Shown here piece by piece: positions 12,300-24,576 of a DNA stretch of 64,000 nt (position 1 is its first letter; each line of letters opens with the position of its first letter). The stretch is from Nissolia schottii. Lineage: Eukaryota; Streptophyta; Magnoliopsida; Fabales; Fabaceae. A program made the position numbers and the translations under genes. The stretch spans positions 358,665 to 422,664 of the forward strand of contig QANU01046441.1 of NCBI GenBank assembly GCA_003254905.1, in the 5' to 3' direction. The notes beneath the pieces were generated by a model, which was given only the letters and a program-made list of their open reading frames with translations, made no database searches and was not told the DNA's origin.

Positions 12300-13540
12300 A
12301 AGTTCACAAAAATTTGTAACATTTAACTTGATGTACAAAAAGGTTTTTAAAATTGTTCAATTAAGTTTGTAACAAAAAAGTACTTATTCCTTTCTATTTT
12401 AACTATCCATTTTTTACCTCTTAAGGTTTTAAAATATTTGTCCGTTTACAATATTTAGCTTTAATTATTTTTTTTCATTCATGCATTTAGTTGTAGTGGA
12501 ACAGTTATTAGTATAGTGGATGTAAAGAGAATAATAATTGTATTAGAAATAGAAATGATTTTTTTTATAAAGGGATAATTTTGCCAATTCATACTATTTA
12601 ATGCATTAACCAAAATGTTTTTTTTTCTATCTTGGTATGTATAGTGTTTAGTTTTGGACAATTAAAATGGAACGGTTGGAGTACATTTTATAGGAATACA
12701 CGGAAGTGGAGCAGGAGAGAGAGTTTTTGTGACTTCATATTAAATAAAATAATGTCATTTAATAAAATTTGTAACTCATGATAATAGTTTGTATGATTTT
12801 GCTAATCAATGCCCAAGGAAGTTAAAATAGTAAGTTTTAAGTTTATAAAGCATTCAATGTTCTTTAAAATACACAAGTTTTGCATTTTTCAATACAAACT
12901 TACCATTTATGCTTTTTAACAAGTGTCTTAATGGCACTTGTTAGCAAAATCCTAGCTTGTAATGGAGCAATAAAAGTTTGTGACGGTAGCAACAAATGTA
13001 TATAACATTAATTATTCAATAGAGTTTGTAACTTTTATAGAAATGTGAGCAAGTGGAGAGAGTTTGTTGTCAGTGACCAATTTGTAACAAATGCAAAAAA
13101 GGTTTGTAGCCTTTGCTCAATAGAGTTTGTAAAGAAAAAAAGTACATTTTTTATGGGAATGTGTTCAAGTGGATCAGAAGAAAGTGAATCTATCATCGAT
13201 GGAGCAGAAAAAAGAGAGTCGTCGTCATTCAAGTTATTCACTCGTCCTCTCTCTCCTCTACTCCACTCGCATAAATCCTTGTAAAATGCATTTTTTCGTT
13301 ACAAACTTTATTGAACAAGTAACAAACTTTTGTTGTTAGAGTTACAAACTATTATCGTAGGTTACAAACTTATTCAATTTGACGTCACACACTCTCTCTC
13401 TCTCTTCTACTCTACTGGTGACACATTCTTTCACTTCTGCTCCACTAACACACAATATTATCATAAAAATATACTTTTTTTTTTGTTACAAAGTTGATTA
13501 GAGCATTTGTTCAATTAAGTTACAAACTGGCAAAAAAGAA
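12300..13540. repeat. Cluster of diverged modules around TTTGTAAC
   Basis: A module containing AATAGAGTTTGTAA followed by GGAATGTG-type sequence, CAAGTGGA and GAGAGAG recurs at about 12680, 13018 and 13118. The opposite-strand version (GTTACAAAC, then CTCTCTCTC and a CACTT/CTGCTCCAC phrase) occurs at about 13300-13540. This mixed-orientation arrangement suggests nested inverted-repeat elements, but I cannot assign boundaries. The frames at 13035-13284 fall inside these modules and are not taken as genes. Confidence 0.4.
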
Positions 13541-13785
13541 AGATGCTTAGCAGATGATACTTTTTAAATTGAATTTTATATTTATTATGGCGCACATTAC
13601 ACTCANTGTCGGTGTAATTTTGTATGAGATTGATTGCATAAGAATAGAACAGTTTTAGGTTATTATCTAATTAATATCTACATATCTATTGTGACTAGTT
13701 GTTTACTAATATCTACGCATTTACTGTCACAACGGAGCATGGGGTTGTGTCATGTTATTGTAGAGAATGATTTGCTTTGTGTGGT

Positions 13786-14127
13786 TTCCCAGCAAAATTA
13801 TAAGTGAACTGTTTTTGAATTTATCTTTCAGTTATATATGTTATATCTGTTAAATGCTAGTATATGTTATGTGTGTGGCACTAAGGTACCCACTACTGAG
13901 TTTACAACTCACCCCTCTGTCATATTGTTTTTTAGATATAGTTGGGGAGAATGATAACGCCCCCCTTATCCAGTATCAGCAAGCTCCAACGTCAATGGCG
14001 AGCTCCGATTTGCAGTGGAGTCTACCTTATGTTACTTTCTTTTATTAGATTTACTCTAGATAGTTACGACAGGGTTTTACATTTTTAGACTTTAGCATCT
14101 GCATGATTAATTTCATTATTATTTTAA
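13786..14127 (+). repeat. Left direct repeat of gypsy remnant (LTR-like)
   Basis: About 340 bp that recur in the same orientation at 16889-17227, with similarity beginning at TTCCCAGCAAAATTA and ending near TATTTTAA. Both copies contain ATGTTATGTGTxTGG, AAGGTACCCACT and GACTTTAGCATCT. The repeats bracket a decayed gypsy polyprotein region, so they are probably partial long terminal repeats. TG...CA ends and a target duplication were not resolved. Confidence 0.6.
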
Positions 14128-14264
14128 AAAGATATTATGTAATTCAAACAATTATTATCACCGTATATTACCCACACACTCCTATGTGTCCCCGTTCTTT
14201 ATGGTCCATTTTAAAAGATCGTCATTCGCTCTTGAGAAACCTTTCCAAGTCAGAGTACCTTCAT

Positions 14265-16320
14265 GAGAACTCCTTACCGTGTTTATTGATGACATCTTAG
14301 TGTATTCCAAGAGCGAGGAAGAACACGAAGAACATCTGAGGATAATATTATAAACTTTAAGGGAGAATCAGTTATACGCCAAGCTCTCTAAGTGTGAGTT
14401 TTGGCTAGAGAGTGTAGCTTTCTTGGGTCACATAATCTTTACAGATGGGATCTTGGCTGACCCAAAGAAGGTGGAAGCAGTATAGCAGTGGTCGAGGCCA
14501 ACAACGGCATCAAAAATTCACAATTTTCTAGGGTTAGCCAATTATTACCATCATTTGTTGAAGGACTTCCCGAAGATTATAGCACCATTAATGAAGCTCA
14601 CTCAAAAGGGAGTTAGGTTTCAATGGTTGATGGGATGTGAAGACAGTTTCCAGAATTTGAAAGATAGCTTGGCCTTAGCACTAGTGCTTGTGTTACCCTC
14701 AAGAGTGGGTGAGTTCTCTGTTTTCTATGACATTTTGGGTGTGTTCTTATGTAACATGGTCGAGTTATTGCCTACGCATCCAGGCAGCTCAAGAAGCATG
14801 AGCAAAATTGCTCCACTCACTATTTAGAGATGACAAATGTGATTTTCTCTCTAAAGATATAGAGGCACTAACTGTATAGAGAACCGTGTGAGATTTTCAA
14901 AGATCACAAGAGTTTGTAATACATCTTCAAGCAGAAGGAGCTGAACCTTAGGCAACACAGATGGGTGGAATTATTAAAGGATTATGATTGCACCATGCAG
15001 TATCACCCGAGGAAGGCCAACGTTGTGGATGATGCCTAAGCAGAAAGTCCAAGGGCAGTTTGGCCTACATTGCTACGTTATGATGGTAATTGGCGGTTGA
15101 GATTCACAGGCTGATAGAAGAAGATTTATAGTTTGGCGTGAGTGAGTCAAGGAAACTCTTGGCCAACTCAGGATTCATACCATGTCCTTGCTAGAGAAAA
15201 TCAAGAAAAGACATAAAGAAGACCCTAAGATTAGAGAGAGTATCAAGAAGGCCAAGAGTGGCACAGTAAAGTTCTTCGTGGACTTAGAAGGGGTTGTACA
15301 GGTGGAAGCCCGGTCGTGTGTTCCTGATATCGATGAGTTAAAAAAGAGTTATGGAAGAATCAGATAGTAAAACCTATACAGTCCATCTGAGATCGAAAAA
15401 GATGTAGCAAGACCTGAACGGACTCTTCTGGTGAAAGAGCATGAAGAAAGATGTGGGAAGATTTGTGTCCAGATGCCTTGTGTGTCAGCAAGTCAAGGCT
15501 GAACACCAGCAACTAGTAGGAGAGTTGCAGATGATACTTATACCCAAGTGGAAGAGGGTTATGCTGAACCCTTAGCCACTCTGACTTAATCTGGGTAATA
15601 GTCGATATGATGACCAAGTCAGCACACTTTGTGTTAGATAGATTATGCAAGGATCTACATTCAATAGATAGTCAGGCTTCATGGGGTTCCCCTTTTGATC
15701 ATATTAGACAGAGGTGCACAATTTATTGCTAGATTTTGGAGGGCATTTTAGATTGCCATGGTTACAGACTTAGAGATGAGCACAGTGTTTCATCGTCAAA
15801 CAGACGGTCAGTCAAAGAGAACTATTCAAATGCTAAAAGACATGCTTAGGGCATGCGTCGTAGATTTTGGAGGGTCTTGGGAGAAGCATTTGCCATTGGT
15901 GAAGTTTGCATACAAAATAGCTATCAAGCAAGCATTGATATGGCACCATTCGAAGCTCTTTATAGGAGACGTTGTAGGTTTCCCATTGTTTGGTTTGAAG
16001 TAGGCGAGGTAAATTTTATCGCCCCAGATATCTTTCAAGACACCACAAATAAGATCATGTTGATTAGAGAGAGGTTACTGATAGCACAGTCTTGACAGAA
16101 GTCTTAGGCCGATCAGCACCGACGTAGATTGGAGTTTGAGGTTAGGAAAAAGGTTTTTTTGAAAGTATCCCCAATGAAGGGAGTCATCCATTTTTGCAAG
16201 TTAGGGAAGCTTAACCTTTGGTACATAGGCTCGTTTAAGATCACAAAGAGGGTTAGCGTGGTGGCTTATGAGTTGGCGCTACCAACCAATTTAGCAGTAG
16301 TCCACTCAGTGTTCTACTAA
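14265..16320 (+). pseudogene. Decayed Ty3/gypsy polyprotein: RT, RNase H, integrase
   Basis: In order: a reverse transcriptase segment with FIDDILVYSKSEEEHEEHL (YxDD-like catalytic motif, about 14275-14330), SKCEFW and LGLANYY (about 14390-14545); a poorly preserved RNase H part; an integrase zinc-finger remnant with CLVCQQVKAEHQ near 15476-15510; and an integrase core/C-terminal region with [14 protein letters not shown] (about 15787-15830), [21 protein letters not shown] and the typical tail LALP...VHSVF. This order is that of gypsy elements, probably the Tekay/Del chromovirus branch. Stops and frameshifts interrupt every block; gag, protease and the RT amino end are missing. It cannot encode a working polyprotein. 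Confidence 0.88.
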
Positions 16321-16619
16321 TTAATTATTCATATGCTTAGTAAATCACAAGTCAGGACTAATTATAGACCTATGTATGTGCTATGTGAGATAAATGTATA
16401 TTTATATGCTTAGAACTATTTGGTTGGACTTAAGTAGCAACTCCTATAGTACGACCATTGGATAATAGGCTTTTCATAATCAATAGGCACAGAATCTAAA
16501 CACATTGGTAATTGATTTCAATAATAGACTATAATTAGATCACCCACCTTAATCTAATAACATCATAATCAATTATGCATGACAACCCTAGGATAGTAAA
16601 CTTACGTTTCAATAGCTTC

Positions 16620-16735
16620 AGTATAATATGGGTTTGAAGTACCTACAATATTCTCAGTATTATATGGGTTCAATGTATCCACAACATTCTCAATATAATA
16701 TGGGGTTCAGTGTACTCACAATGATTCAATATTCT
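16620..16735 (+). repeat. Short tandem repeat, about 3 x 38 bp
   Basis: Three diverged copies of a unit of the form AGTATAATATGGGTTxxAxGTA followed by a CCACAATATTCTC-like phrase, lying between the gypsy coding remnant and the right direct repeat. They may belong to the LTR or untranslated part of the element. Confidence 0.6.
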
Positions 16736-16888
16736 TTACAGGTTCCAGTGCATCCTGACCTCGAGGATTTATCTTGGTTAAACAAGGTCGAGATTGCACT
16801 CCCTAGGTCGAGGATCGAGAGGTATCTCTCCTCGTTCTCCTCCGTTGGAGACTGATAGTTATATCAATTTAGTTATTCAATAGTAATA

Positions 16889-17227
16889 TTCCCAGCAAAA
16901 TTATATGTGAACTGTTTTTTGCATTTATCGTTCAGCTATATATGTGATTTGTGTTAAATGCCAGTATATGTTATGTGTATGGTACCAAGGTACCCACTTG
17001 ACAACTCACTCCTCTGTCATATTTTTTTTAGACACAATTGATGAGAGTGATAACGCTAACCCCCCCACGTCCAGTATCAGTGAGGTCCAACGCAGTGGTG
17101 AGCTCCGCTTTGCAATAGAGTCTGTCTTATTTTACTTTCTTTTATTAGATTTACTCCAAATAGTTAGGACAAAATTTTATATTTTTAGACTTTAGCATCT
17201 ACATTATTAATTTCATTGTTATTTTAA
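16889..17227 (+). repeat. Right direct repeat of gypsy remnant (LTR-like)
   Basis: Partner of the repeat at 13786-14127, in the same orientation and similarly diverged. Together they place the whole 13786-17227 segment as one old insertion. Confidence 0.6.
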
Positions 17228-18534
17228 GGGTTAAATAATTTACCTCTACAATTTTATAAAAATAGTTTACATATTTTATTTCATCACAATCTAATCTTAT
17301 TCCAACCAGATTTCCATAATGTGTCATTTTTCATCAACGACACTTTCTGTTTGTTTGTTGAAAAACATTATCGACCAAACAAATTGCTCTATTTTTTAGG
17401 GATTTTAATGCTTCAAGCAGTTAATACTCTCTTTATTTGGTGGGGTATATGTGATTGGCGAAAGACTTTGTAAGGATTTAAAATATAGTAATAGTAATGA
17501 TGATGGCGGCGGAACACTACATTAATGTGCGGTAAGATCATTGCCGTTGATCATCATGGTATGTTTGAAAAATGGAAAGAGGTGAAACGGGGTAGAAAAA
17601 TGAAGAAATGGAATAAAGTTTAATTACTATATACTACAGTACAAATCTATATTAAAAAAATACTACAGTAAAAAATTCATCTAAACATTTTTTTTAATAG
17701 GAATGACTTTTGAATTTATTTATTTTGATAAGTAATGCTCTTTTATTAGTAAAAAAAATTCATGTTAAAAAATACAAAAAAAATAATTTTTAAAGTAATG
17801 AACGAAATAATTAAATATTTACAAAAAGTACTCCAAATTGAGGGATTTACCTTAGAGGAGAAAGTAGGCAATTTACACCTTTAAATCGATAGAATGAATT
17901 TTATATATAAATCATAATTTATTAATTTAAATGTGTAAACCCTACTTTCTCTTTTAAATTGATATTCACCAATACGAGTTTAATGACTAATTCTTTAAAT
18001 AGCTTATAGACACGATAACTAGCTTGAAAATTTAAAATTGCTTTATACTTAAAATTAGAGATCGAATTTCCTTGACATTTAGTTAAGAGAGAATCAATCA
18101 TTTTCACTAAAACACACCTCTTAGATTATACCCTCGCTTCAATGAATTTAAACCTTAAATATTTCTACTAATATGACAAAAAAAATGTGACATTTTGTTA
18201 CAACGTTTTGTTCATGCAATATGCTGCAGAGTTTTCCATGCACTTACTGGTGGAGAATTTTTTGAAAGTACACTAAAAGAAAATTTTTTTTTCCCATTTC
18301 TGGCTCGAAATGGATTGCCACGGGAGAATTACATTTATCAAATTATGAAAAATGATATGCAGCATGACAGAATTCACTCGACTCCGAGTGCGACAAGTTT
18401 CAGCCGTCTACTTAATATAATTTTTTATTATTCGATTGTTATTTGATTTAAGCTGTCCAATAAGAAAATAAATTCAATGTTGCGGACAAAAATGTTATGG
18501 TGAATGTTTAGACTCACTAAATAAAATAGTATTA
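17228..18534. other. Intergenic, AT-rich
   Basis: No gene is supported. The 83-codon frame at 18195-18446 has no family resemblance that I recognise. The rest is low-complexity A/T sequence. Confidence 0.45.
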
Positions 18535-18830
18535 AGAACGACTGCATTAGGGAGAAGGTCGTAATAACAGTTATGATGCAAAAACTGGTAAAATCTCGTC
18601 TTAAATGATTTGGACATGTAAGGAAAAGATCATTAGAACTCCCGGTGAGGAGAGTAGATCAAGTGACAGGTAACTCAATAACTAAAGATAAGGAAAGACC
18701 TAAAAAAATTATTGAGCAAACTATTAGAATAGGTTTAAAAATTAATGATTTATATGAAAACATGACCTTTAATAAGGTATTATAGTGTCGCTTAATCCAT
18801 GTAACCGACCTCATAAGGTGGGATTTATTG
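18535..18830 (+). pseudogene. LINE 3' end fragment
   Basis: Translation across frames gives the carboxy-terminal signature common to plant LINE reverse transcriptases: an IREKV-like start, KLVKSRLK followed by a stop where Trp is usual, FGHVRKR, PVRRVDQ, RPKKIIEQTI and a terminal LIHVTDL-like phrase. Stops break the reading frame. Only the tail remains, as expected from 5' truncation during LINE insertion. Confidence 0.75.
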
Positions 18831-19880
18831 TTGTTGATGATTTGTTATTTTTTCAAATATTGAATAACCACCAACTGATTTGTTGTCCTGCATATTTCGA
18901 GCAAACAATTGTCGAGCTAAAAAGCAGCGCTCTCAAAGTATACACTTCAGGTATCAGACTCACAAACTACAAACAACTTTTTTTTGGTAAATAAACTACA
19001 AACAACTTTGACCACATTTCAGGACATTTGACACATCTAAAGTGACATCTCACCTACCCTCATAAGTAATTGCAATCTCTCTTCCTTAGTGCAGCAAACA
19101 GAATTTAAAATCTCGTTTATGCATCTCAGACCACTTTCTATAACATAATCAAAACAAACTGGTATGTTCATCTGCAAGCAACATAATTTACCTACCATAA
19201 CGTAGCTATTATTAAACTTACAACAGATAGGTTATTAGCTTTGCTAATCAAGTGTGCTAGCAAACAAAAATGCCATGCAAATGTACATTAGGATGTTATC
19301 CCTCAACCGCCCCACTCTTATTTGAAGACATGACTGTAAAATCTAGGAAATCCTCCTACAAACACATCCAACAATGCATGCACATACATGTCTTGATGCA
19401 ATTAGGTTCCAAATGTTAAAAGGGGGGCAAGAATTCTACTGCGTTTTTCAGGGAAGATTTGTATTTTGGTTACATTCTCATGTCTTAAATTCAGGCTAAT
19501 ATGCAACTCCATGACGTCCACGTAAACTTCTCAACCATCAGACTATACAGTAGTTAAACTTACAAGATCAATCCATGGAACTTAGACCAAAGAAATAATT
19601 CTCAGTTTACAAAATATCATAGCAAGAGTCAACTATTTCCCTAGAGGACGAAAGAATGAACAAATACTTGGCTCCATCCTTATATGTTGACATTCTCCCT
19701 TTAAGTTTGAAAACTATATCGCTAAGTAAATTACATAATCTTGGTTAGACTAATAGTTTGAATAAACGCTTAAAAAAACTGAAATTGAAGCGTAGGCTGT
19801 AGAATAATTCAAATTGTGAGCAAAAATGTAGCCTTGCTCAGGATAGTCTCAATGGGTATGGAATAGTAATCTGTCTCCTA
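18831..19880. other. 3' flank of ARMC7-like gene
   Basis: No separate gene seen. The part nearest 19880 should contain the 3' untranslated region of the minus-strand ARMC7-like gene, but I cannot place its poly(A) site with confidence. Confidence 0.4.
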
Positions 19881-21523
19881 CTAGTTCTCAGATAGATGTT
19901 TGTCCATGAAAGCTTTAGCCAGATTACTGAAGCTCACACTAACTTCTTCTGCTGCTGCATACCTCTTGATGACATCAACAACTTCAGGCTTTAAAATCTC
20001 TTCCTTGTTGGATTCATTACAAACATAATAAAATGCCCCAAGTGCATAATTTACCTAATATCAAATGGTAAATACTTGGTTATTCATCGAATCTTAAGTG
20101 GATTGTTTTTGGGAAGAAAATTAAGAATGCAAAGGTCAATGCAAGATACATGATTTACTCTGCAATTGCCAAGAGCAAATTCGAGAACAAATCATTACTT
20201 AATAGTAAAGCGAGTTTGGAAATTACAAGGGTATACACAGAGTAAGAGTTCTGGGAATCAGAAATTTAAACTAGAAAATCGAGCATGTTTTAATAATTAA
20301 TTCTCCTATGAAAAACTATACAAAGTTATTTCTTCTTACATATAGAAGAAATTAAGAACCTATGTTTAGAAATGATGTAAAAAATATGAATCATGCTTGT
20401 ATACAACAAAAACTATGTGGAGAAATGTGTCAAAAGGCAAATTTGAGAGTCTGGCTATTCATGGTTTAGCAAATCCCTTTGGCCAGCAGGGTCTGCAGGA
20501 CAAACTAAGACTAACCATAATAATGAGCCAGTAAAGCAAAACAAAGTCAACAATCAAGTTTCTCATCCTTACAGTGTTCCTAACTGGACTTGATAAACAT
20601 TGAATGATAAGTGGTATCCCACCACACTTGGTTACAACTGCAGCATTTGCAGGATCTACAAAATAAAATTGCTAGTTCATTTTCGTCATTTAGACAGATA
20701 AATCAATTAGAAATGTGTCAATATTAAAAAAAAATAAAAAAAAAAAGGTAAAACATCTAGCACTTTACCAACACAAGAATTGCATATCCCTCCAACACCT
20801 AATTCTACGAGCTTTTCATTGGGTTCAGTCATGCAGTCCAGGAAAAGTTCCAAAACATTAAGCTGCTCAAGTACCAAAGTGGGTGAAAAAAAAAAGAAAG
20901 AAGAGTTACAAAGTTAACAATGTTATGCAAACGGCTTTAACATTTTAGTTCATCATATGCAATTTTTTTTCCTGCAAAGCAAAAATGAAGGCTCCATACC
21001 TGACGCAAAAAGTTATAATTGTAAGGATCATAAGCAAAGTTGGCCAAATTTGCCAAAATCTTCTCTCTTGTTTCTTAAAAAAACAAAAAACATAAAAAGA
21101 AATTTCAGCAACCTAGGAGACAGTAAGGTCTGAACAAATGTGGTTGAACGAATCATAGTCACAGACATTATTAATTTCCGGAAGCAGAATTGAAAAAATA
21201 AAATGAAATCAAAAATAGCACACCATCGTCAGTTGTGTTCTGAAACTGAATCACCAATTCCTGAAACAAACGTTGTATACAACTGCAACAAAATTAGATA
21301 TATATAATATGATGGTATATTAATATTATTGGGTTACTAATAAAATATTATTAGGAGTTAGTGACTCTCATCCAATCATGTGTTGTTATATACTAGACTT
21401 TTGAAGTAACGAGTGTGAGATGCAACTAATTGTGCCAATGTGACAATACATGATTGAATGCCACATTGTTAGTGCATCAAATTTAATCTATTATTTTTGT
21501 TATTGTTATTGTTATTATTGTTA

Positions 21524-21555
<32 letters not shown>

Positions 21556-21662
21556 GAAATTAAAGTTGAAAAGAAATAGAGAGGAAGCACCTGAAGATAT
21601 TGAAATCTGGGAGTTCCATATTTTCCTGTTCGCTCCTGTTGTCTCTGGTCATTGGTGAACAT
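19881..21662 (-). CDS. ARMC7: ARMC7-like armadillo-repeat protein (177 aa, 6 coding exons)
   Basis: Coding exons, in transcript order, are 21662-21591, 21260-21224, 21073-21000, 20862-20769, 20655-20573 and 20054-19881. All junctions are GT/AG, the sum is 534 nt with no internal stop, and the start ATG is at 21662-21660. The product is a small armadillo-fold protein: a basic N-terminus with [17 protein letters not shown], then repeats containing [32 protein letters not shown] and [10 protein letters not shown]. The length is close to the roughly 200 residues of animal ARMC7. In human cells ARMC7 pairs with RBM48 at the capped end of U6atac in the minor (U12-type) spliceosome, and RBM48 has the same connection in maize, so a nuclear role in U12 intron splicing is inferred. 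Orthology rests on recalled sequence; no U12-type splice site was noted in its own introns. Confidence 0.9.
21487..21557. repeat. TTA/TTG trinucleotide microsatellite in ARMC7 intron
   Basis: An interrupted run of TTATTG and ATT units within the intron between coding exons 1 and 2. It does not touch the splice sites. Confidence 0.85.
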
Positions 21663-22518
21663 CTATGCTGTCCTCTTCTTCTCCTCAATTATTATTATTT
21701 AATTATTATTTAATAATACTAATAACCATACAAACTGAGGAAAAATTCACAAAACCGGTGTCATCTTTCACTTTTGAGAACCACGTTGATGAATCTACAC
21801 AAAAATTGATGATGGACAAGCTCATGAGAATCATAATTCAACGGAGACATACATATCATACTTCCAAGAAAAAGCCATGCCATGTTTCACTAAGTGCTAC
21901 AAACTTGATGAGGGAGCATATTAGGGTGTTTTTGCGAGTTGGGTTTAGGAGATGAATGAGAGGTTTTGGAGGGGCTTAGTCATGGATTTTACAACACACA
22001 AATACACCCTTAATGATTAAGTTTCATGTGCATCGCTGATTACTTTACACGCTGTTATTTCCATCACAAACTAGAAAGAAGTAATTATCAATTGGCATGA
22101 TGGCCAGTAAAAGATGCATTTTGGAAATCTGGATTAATAACCAGTTAACTAATTCTGAAGCTGCAGGCAAGGTTTGTATTGCTTGAATTTTGTACAAATA
22201 TGATTTACCGATGATTGACACCTGGCTAAGCTCCTAAACTTGAACTAGTTAATACAGCATTACACATTAGTATAATCGAAGTAGCAGGAATAATAAGAAA
22301 ATACACATTTAGAAAGGATTTTCCCTTGGGCATTCTATCAAACATAACATATGCATTCATTCACACAACAACGAAGGAATCCGTTAATGAATAAAAATCT
22401 ACAATGGCAAAAATCAAACTAATATGCTACATATTCAACTCATCTAGACTTGCATTCACAGAGTCACAGAATTTTTATTTAAAAAAAGGGGGGGAAAAAT
22501 GAGGGGAACAAGACTCAC

Positions 22519-22645
22519 GGTTGGAACGATGGCGCCAAGCAATCGCGAACCGGAGATGGGGATTTGAACGAGGAGCAACGGCGTTGCAAGATTGATTAGA
22601 AACTGAAATTTTGAGAATTGTGAATTTAGGATTAGGCTTATGCCT
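22519..22645 (-). other. Putative 5'UTR exon of ARMC7-like gene
   Basis: On the minus strand a GC-richer stretch ends at a strong donor (CC|GTGAGT, donor bases 22518-22513). An acceptor (GGACAG) lies just 5 bases upstream of the ATG at 21662. Joining them gives a leader spliced almost onto the start codon, with an intron of about 850 bp. The transcription start, and hence the upper boundary, is an estimate. Confidence 0.6.
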
Positions 22646-23233
22646 GAATTTTTATTTTTTGTTTAATTTTTGGTCGATTTTTTTTTTCGAGACTTTAAAC
22701 GAAGAAATGAAGGAGGTATTGTGATTTTTGGCGTATGCGAACGAGAGAAAGTGTTTTGGATTTTAGAATTTTGATCAAAGAATAATCTATGGGCCAATAG
22801 GAAGATTCAGCCATATCCCCACCAAAATGGGGCTTTGTGGGTCGGGGAATTTTTGGCTGTGGTTGGGCCTGAAACTAGCCCTAGCCCACCAACGATATCG
22901 AATCTAAACATCTAAAAATATTATATTAAAAGTAATTATAAAGATTCGTCAAAAAAATATAATTATAAAAGTTCAACAAATAAAAAAAAATACTTGTGTT
23001 TTCTAACTATTTTAGTTTAATTATCTTCCTAATAACTCTACCTAAAAGTGAATAATCTTACCCAAGTGAATGACAATCATACTCATCTCAAGAAATGAAT
23101 AGTAATCATACTCATTCCCAAAAGTAAATGATAATTATATACATTCCCATAAGTTAATGTAATTATACCCAAGAACAATAGTCATTCCCTGAAGCGAATG
23201 TATCATCATTATTCAAAATTATATTAAAATAAA
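22646..23233. other. Promoter side of ARMC7-like gene; repetitive AT region
   Basis: Contains the probable minus-strand promoter near 22650-22850, where I see no clear TATA box. Around 23030-23200 the phrases GAATGxxAATCATACTCAT and CATTCCCxxAAGTxAATG recur every 30-40 bp as a diverged simple repeat. No gene. Confidence 0.4.
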
Positions 23234-23660
23234 GGGTTAAATATGTTTTTAGTCTCTCATAAATTTTGAATTTTGTGTTTTCTCCCTCATAATATTTTTT
23301 TAAGGTTTTAGTCTCTGTCATCACGTTAAGACGTAAACTACTGACATTGTAGTTAACTTGACCACATGACGAATGAGAGAGAGAGGGAGGTAGAGAGAAG
23401 CAGGTGATGGAGCGTGGGTAAGGTTGCTTCGCTAGCAATGGTGGGGGCAGTGACTCACAGAGTTGTCGCCGAGAAAAAAAGGAACAACAAGTGTACACTG
23501 AGAGCAACATGAGAGTAAACAGATGAAGTAATGGCTTAACATGACACAGTGACTAAAATCTTACAAATAAATTTATGAGGGACAATTTTTAGCAAAAAAA
23601 TTTATTAAGGATAAAACACAAAATTCAAAATTTATGAGGGACTAAAAACATATTTAATCC
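23234..23660. mobile_element. MULE-type MITE, 427 bp, 9-bp target duplication
   Basis: Long terminal inverted repeats: the left begins GGGTTAAATATGTTTTTAGT, the right in reverse begins GGATTAAATATGTTTTTAGT, and the match extends about 50 bp through CATAAATTTTGAATTTTGTG. The flanks TAAAATAAA (23225-23233) and TAAAATGAA (23661-23669) agree at 8 of 9 positions, the duplication length of the Mutator superfamily. It encodes no transposase. Related termini occur at 1929 and 31431. Confidence 0.8.
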
Positions 23661-23689
23661 TAAAATGAAATTATTTCTTCATTTAATTA

Positions 23690-23840
23690 GTAGATTTACA
23701 TATTCCCAGAAGTAAATTTATCAAAAGATCATTCTTAAAGTGAATGGGTCAAACATGTTTCTCTATTTAATTAGAAGATTTACATATTCCCATGAATATG
23801 TCAAAAGATCATTCTTTGAAGTGAATAAGTCTTTATTCAC
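23690..23840 (+). repeat. Tandem duplication, two units of about 75 bp
   Basis: The phrase order ATTTAATTAGxAGATTTACATATTCCCA, then CAAAAGATCATTCTT, then AAGTGAAT occurs twice in succession. It belongs to the same AT-rich repetitive tract that the MITE at 23234-23660 interrupts. Confidence 0.6.
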
Positions 23841-24576
23841 ACTACTTGAAGGATGTTATTTTTTTATTTTGCACTCCCTGAAGTGAATGTAACTCTAAGA
23901 ATAATTTTGAATATTTATAATTTATACATTTTGGGTATAATATGGCAATTATATCTTCCTCAAAAGGATAATATTATTGATTTATTATTCACCAATTTTC
24001 ATAAATAAATTGATCTATTCAATCATTTTATTTATGGTCCAATATATTTTCCATATATGCTTACATTATGTATTCTTCTCTCTTATTTAACCAATCAAAA
24101 AAATATCATAAAACATAAAATAATGATACTATTTGATATGAATAAAATTTAATATTTTAATTTCATATCACACTAACTAAACATTTTATTTGATTTAGAT
24201 AATCAATTATTTGATTTGATTTGATATTGTCATTACGTTTATCTCTATTAATTGGATAATCCAGTAATTATTTGGTTTTATAGGACAACACGTTAGACAT
24301 AAAGAACTTGTAATGCACTAAAGTTCTTTAATCTTTGTATTAACTTCCTTTTATATTTATAATCATGTATGATCTTATGACATTTTATTTTCTTTAAAAA
24401 CAAACATGTTCAAGATAAATACAACAAATATTTGGTGTTGCAGTTAATGCACTTATTCTTTTGGTAGTGGGAGAAATAAATAATATTATATTGCCAGTAT
24501 AAATATGATGGAGGCCCCGGACAACTATTTATTTGTTTCTAAAGAAATAAATCATTATAAATGTTTATATCATTAT

